Shown here: positions 62,053 through 64,000 of the stretch, one piece after another | How positions within the stretch are numbered: the first letter of the stretch is position 1 | Layout: each line of letters begins with the position of its first letter | Notes under the pieces: generated by a model | Databases searched by the model: none | Told to the model about the DNA's origin: nothing | The model's input: only the letters and a program-made list of their open reading frames with translations | Origin: an uncultured Oscillospiraceae bacterium | GTDB taxonomy: Bacteria > Bacillota > Clostridia > Oscillospirales > Oscillospiraceae | NCBI GenBank assembly: GCA_902478785.1 | Contig: CABSMJ010000004.1 | Span: forward strand, 1 to 64,000 | Length of the DNA: 64,000 bases | Direction: 5' to 3' | Translations under genes and position numbers: made by a program

Positions 62053-64000
62053 CGCCATGCTCTTTCGCAAGAACCTGACCCGATTCTGGCCGCTGTGGAC
62101 CATGGCCTCCCTGCTGGCTATCCTGCCGCCTCTGGCGCTGGCCACGGAGCTGGTCCGGGGCTACGGCGACAAAAACCCGCTGTCCCTGACGGACGTATAT
62201 TACAGTGCTATCTCCGCTGCCGCGCCCATTGTGCTGCTGCTCTATGCGGTGCTGTGTGCCCTGGCGGTTTGGGGCTACCTCTTCGGCAGCCGCAGTGTGG
62301 GCATGCTCCACTCCATGCCCATCACCCGGAAGGGCCTTTTCCTCACCAACGCCCTCTCGGGCCTGGTGATGACCCTGATCCCCTGGGTGGTGTGCGGGGC
62401 GCTGTTCCTGGTGGTGTCCCTGGCCTTTGGCCTCTTTGACCCGGTGGGTCTGGGGGTGACGGTGCTGAGCGTGCTGGGGCTGAGTCTCTTTTACTTTGCT
62501 TCCGCCACCCTCTGCGCTTTCCTCACCGGCAACGTCTTTGCCATGCCTGCTTTCTACTTTGTGCTCCACTTCATCGCCATGATTCTGGAGACGCTGATCT
62601 CCGCCCTGGTGACGCTGTGCTTTTTCGGCACCACCACCGCCTATATGGGCCGGGTGGATTTCCTCTCCCCCACGGTGTGGCTGGTGAGCCACCTGAGCGT
62701 GGATCGGGTCTACCAGGATGTGTGGGTGGCGGAGAGCGGAGGCGGCGGCTACACCGACCAGACCCTGGCCGCGGTGCATCTCGTCAAGGGCTGGGCCATC
62801 GGGGCTTACGCCTTGGTGGGCCTGGTGCTGCTGGTGTGCGCCTGGCTGCTCTATCGCCGCCGGGCCAGTGAGTGTGCCGGCGACGTGGTGGCAGTGGGCT
62901 GGATGAAGCCGCTGTTCCGCTATGGCGTGGCTTTCTTTGCCGCCCTGGCGGGTGGCCAGGGCCTGTATGCCCTGTTCTGGTACGACGCGGTGACCTGGAA
63001 GTTCCTTCCCCTGCTGGGATGCATGATCTTCTCCGGTATTATTGGTTACTATGTGGCCTCCATGCTGCTGGCCAAGTCGCTGAAGGTGTTCCGGGGCAGC
63101 TGGAAGGGCCTGGTGGCCCTGTCGGCGGTGCTGTTGGTGCTGTGCCTGGGCCTGCGCTTTGACGTGGCCGGGGTGGAGCGCCGCGTTCCGGCCCTGGACC
63201 AGGTGGAGCAGGTGGAGCTGTATCTGGACGAGAACAACTATACCCTTATTGCCGGAGAGGATGACGCCCTCATCAAACAGGTGCTGGAGCTGCACCAGGC
63301 CGTGGTAGAGGACAAGAACTATATCCAGTCCCAGCAGAGCAGGTGGTATGCCGCTGGCGCCGGGGAGGAAGAAACCACCTATCTGCGCCTGCGCTATGAG
63401 CTGGCCAATGGCCTGAGCCTGGCCCGGTCCTATATGCTGCCCCTGTCCCAGACCCGGATGGACCAGCCGGATACCTATGACGCCCGCCTCAGCGCGCTGG
63501 TGGAGACGGATGCCCTCAAATATATGCGGCTGCATCTGGACCCCTCCGGTGAGATGGCTGAGAGTTGGAAGACGGAGGGCCTGTGGCTCTACAGCGATGT
63601 GACCAACTTCCCGGGTCTGGACGGCACCAGCCGGGACGCCGACGCGGTGCTTGCGGCTCTGGCTCAGGACATTGCGGCGGGCAACTGGGGCAGCCCCAGC
63701 TGGAGCAAAGATGCGGAGGACCGGTATGTGGTCAGCCTGGAGATCCGCTATATCCGCACCGGCGGATGGACGGAGGACCGGGCAGAGGACCGGGCGGAGA
63801 GCGATTCCATTACCATCTCCCTCCGACCGGAAATGACCCATACCGTAGAGACGCTGCTGGAGCTGGGCCTGGTCCAGAATTCGGATCTGATCACCTGGGC
63901 CGATTGGAATGCGGAAGATGGCGGGCAAACCCATGAAATGCTTGCGGCCCCTGACGCCGGGCCCGACGCCGAGGTGACGCCGCTGGCCGAGGGGACCGCC
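62027..64000 (+). CDS. ABC transporter permease, 3' end outside the window
   Basis: A reading frame of at least 658 residues, open to the window edge. The N-terminal part (about 1-330) has eight or so membrane segments, typical of ABC-2-type permeases. From about 380 it becomes a soluble, acidic domain that I do not recognise. The ATG at 62027 overlaps the ATPase gene and follows GGGAGGTG. It is probably the membrane partner of that ATPase; the substrate is unknown, with envelope stress or peptide antibiotics the usual theme in YtrA-type operons. Confidence 0.85.
   Translation, partial: MRSVTSCFNAMLFRKNLTRFWPLWTMASLLAILPPLALATELVRGYGDKNPLSLTDVYYSAISAAAPIVLLLYAVLCALAVWGYLFGSRSVGMLHSMPITRKGLFLTNALSGLVMTLIPWVVCGALFLVVSLAFGLFDPVGLGVTVLSVLGLSLFYFASATLCAFLTGNVFAMPAFYFVLHFIAMILETLISALVTLCFFGTTTAYMGRVDFLSPTVWLVSHLSVDRVYQDVWVAESGGGGYTDQTLAAVHLVKGWAIGAYALVGLVLLVCAWLLYRRRASECAGDVVAVGWMKPLFRYGVAFFAALAGGQGLYALFWYDAVTWKFLPLLGCMIFSGIIGYYVASMLLAKSLKVFRGSWKGLVALSAVLLVLCLGLRFDVAGVERRVPALDQVEQVELYLDENNYTLIAGEDDALIKQVLELHQAVVEDKNYIQSQQSRWYAAGAGEEETTYLRLRYELANGLSLARSYMLPLSQTRMDQPDTYDARLSALVETDALKYMRLHLDPSGEMAESWKTEGLWLYSDVTNFPGLDGTSRDADAVLAALAQDIAAGNWGSPSWSKDAEDRYVVSLEIRYIRTGGWTEDRAEDRAESDSITISLRPEMTHTVETLLELGLVQNSDLITWADWNAEDGGQTHEMLAAPDAGPDAEVTPLAEGTA

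Overview
The window looks like the chromosomal origin region of a GC-rich Clostridia bacterium. The order gyrB-remB-recF-yaaA-dnaN-dnaA | rpmH-rnpA-yidD-yidC-jag is the classic Firmicutes arrangement. T-box leaders, AGGAGG ribosome-binding sites, frequent TTG/GTG starts, parABS with Noc, DnaD and a DnaI-type helicase loader all agree. GC content and the SLH-domain, VanW, CmpB-like and methionine gamma-lyase genes suggest an Oscillospiraceae-type gut anaerobe; that placement is inference. I see no rRNA, tRNA, CRISPR array, transposon or prophage.

Layout. 1-7129 (minus strand): gyrB (cut by the window edge), remB, recF, an S4 protein, dnaN, a 1.9-kb non-coding gap with DnaA boxes and repeat modules, then dnaA. 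7421-10465 (plus): rpmH, rnpA, yidD, yidC and khpB/jag, covering ribosome, RNase P and membrane insertion. 11100-15610: glyS behind a glycine T-box and followed by a 198-bp tandem repeat of its own 3' end, then an LTA-synthase-type sulfatase. 15780-16187: an XRE regulator. 16257-28505 (minus): an SLH/PstS-like protein, a frameshifted alaX, a membrane protein, a GH3 lipoprotein, an FAH-family hydrolase, aspS, an SLH/parvulin-like protein, a CmpB-like protein and hisS. hisS lies behind a T-box that reads as aspartate-specific.

29207-35295 (minus): mgsA, minD, rsmG, serS, a coiled-coil membrane protein, parB and parA, with parS sites. 35296-42554 (minus): a GH13 glycosidase, pbp2-mreD-mreC-maf (no mreB), and a LysR regulator divergent from methionine gamma-lyase. 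44217-47186 (minus): dut, a U32 peptidase and zapA. 47491-50167 (plus): two small membrane proteins, dnaD and a helicase loader. 50237-56212 (minus): ftsH, a TVP38 protein, a VanW protein and noc. 56422-64000 (plus): mnmE, a DUF1836 protein, degV, prmA, and a YtrA-type GntR/ABC transporter operon that runs off the window.

Together these genes link replication initiation and loading (dnaA, dnaN, dnaD, dnaC), segregation (parABS, noc), division and cell shape (minD, zapA, mreCD, pbp2), envelope maintenance, and translation with its amino-acid sensing. The most notable non-gene signals are: a structured intergenic repeat with compensatory base changes, shared by the origin gap and the aspS gap; the glyS-tail repeat; the Asp-type T-box ahead of hisS; a parS site built into a terminator; a DnaA-box cluster ahead of ftsH; a WalR-like box ahead of the VanW gene; and a five-hairpin array.
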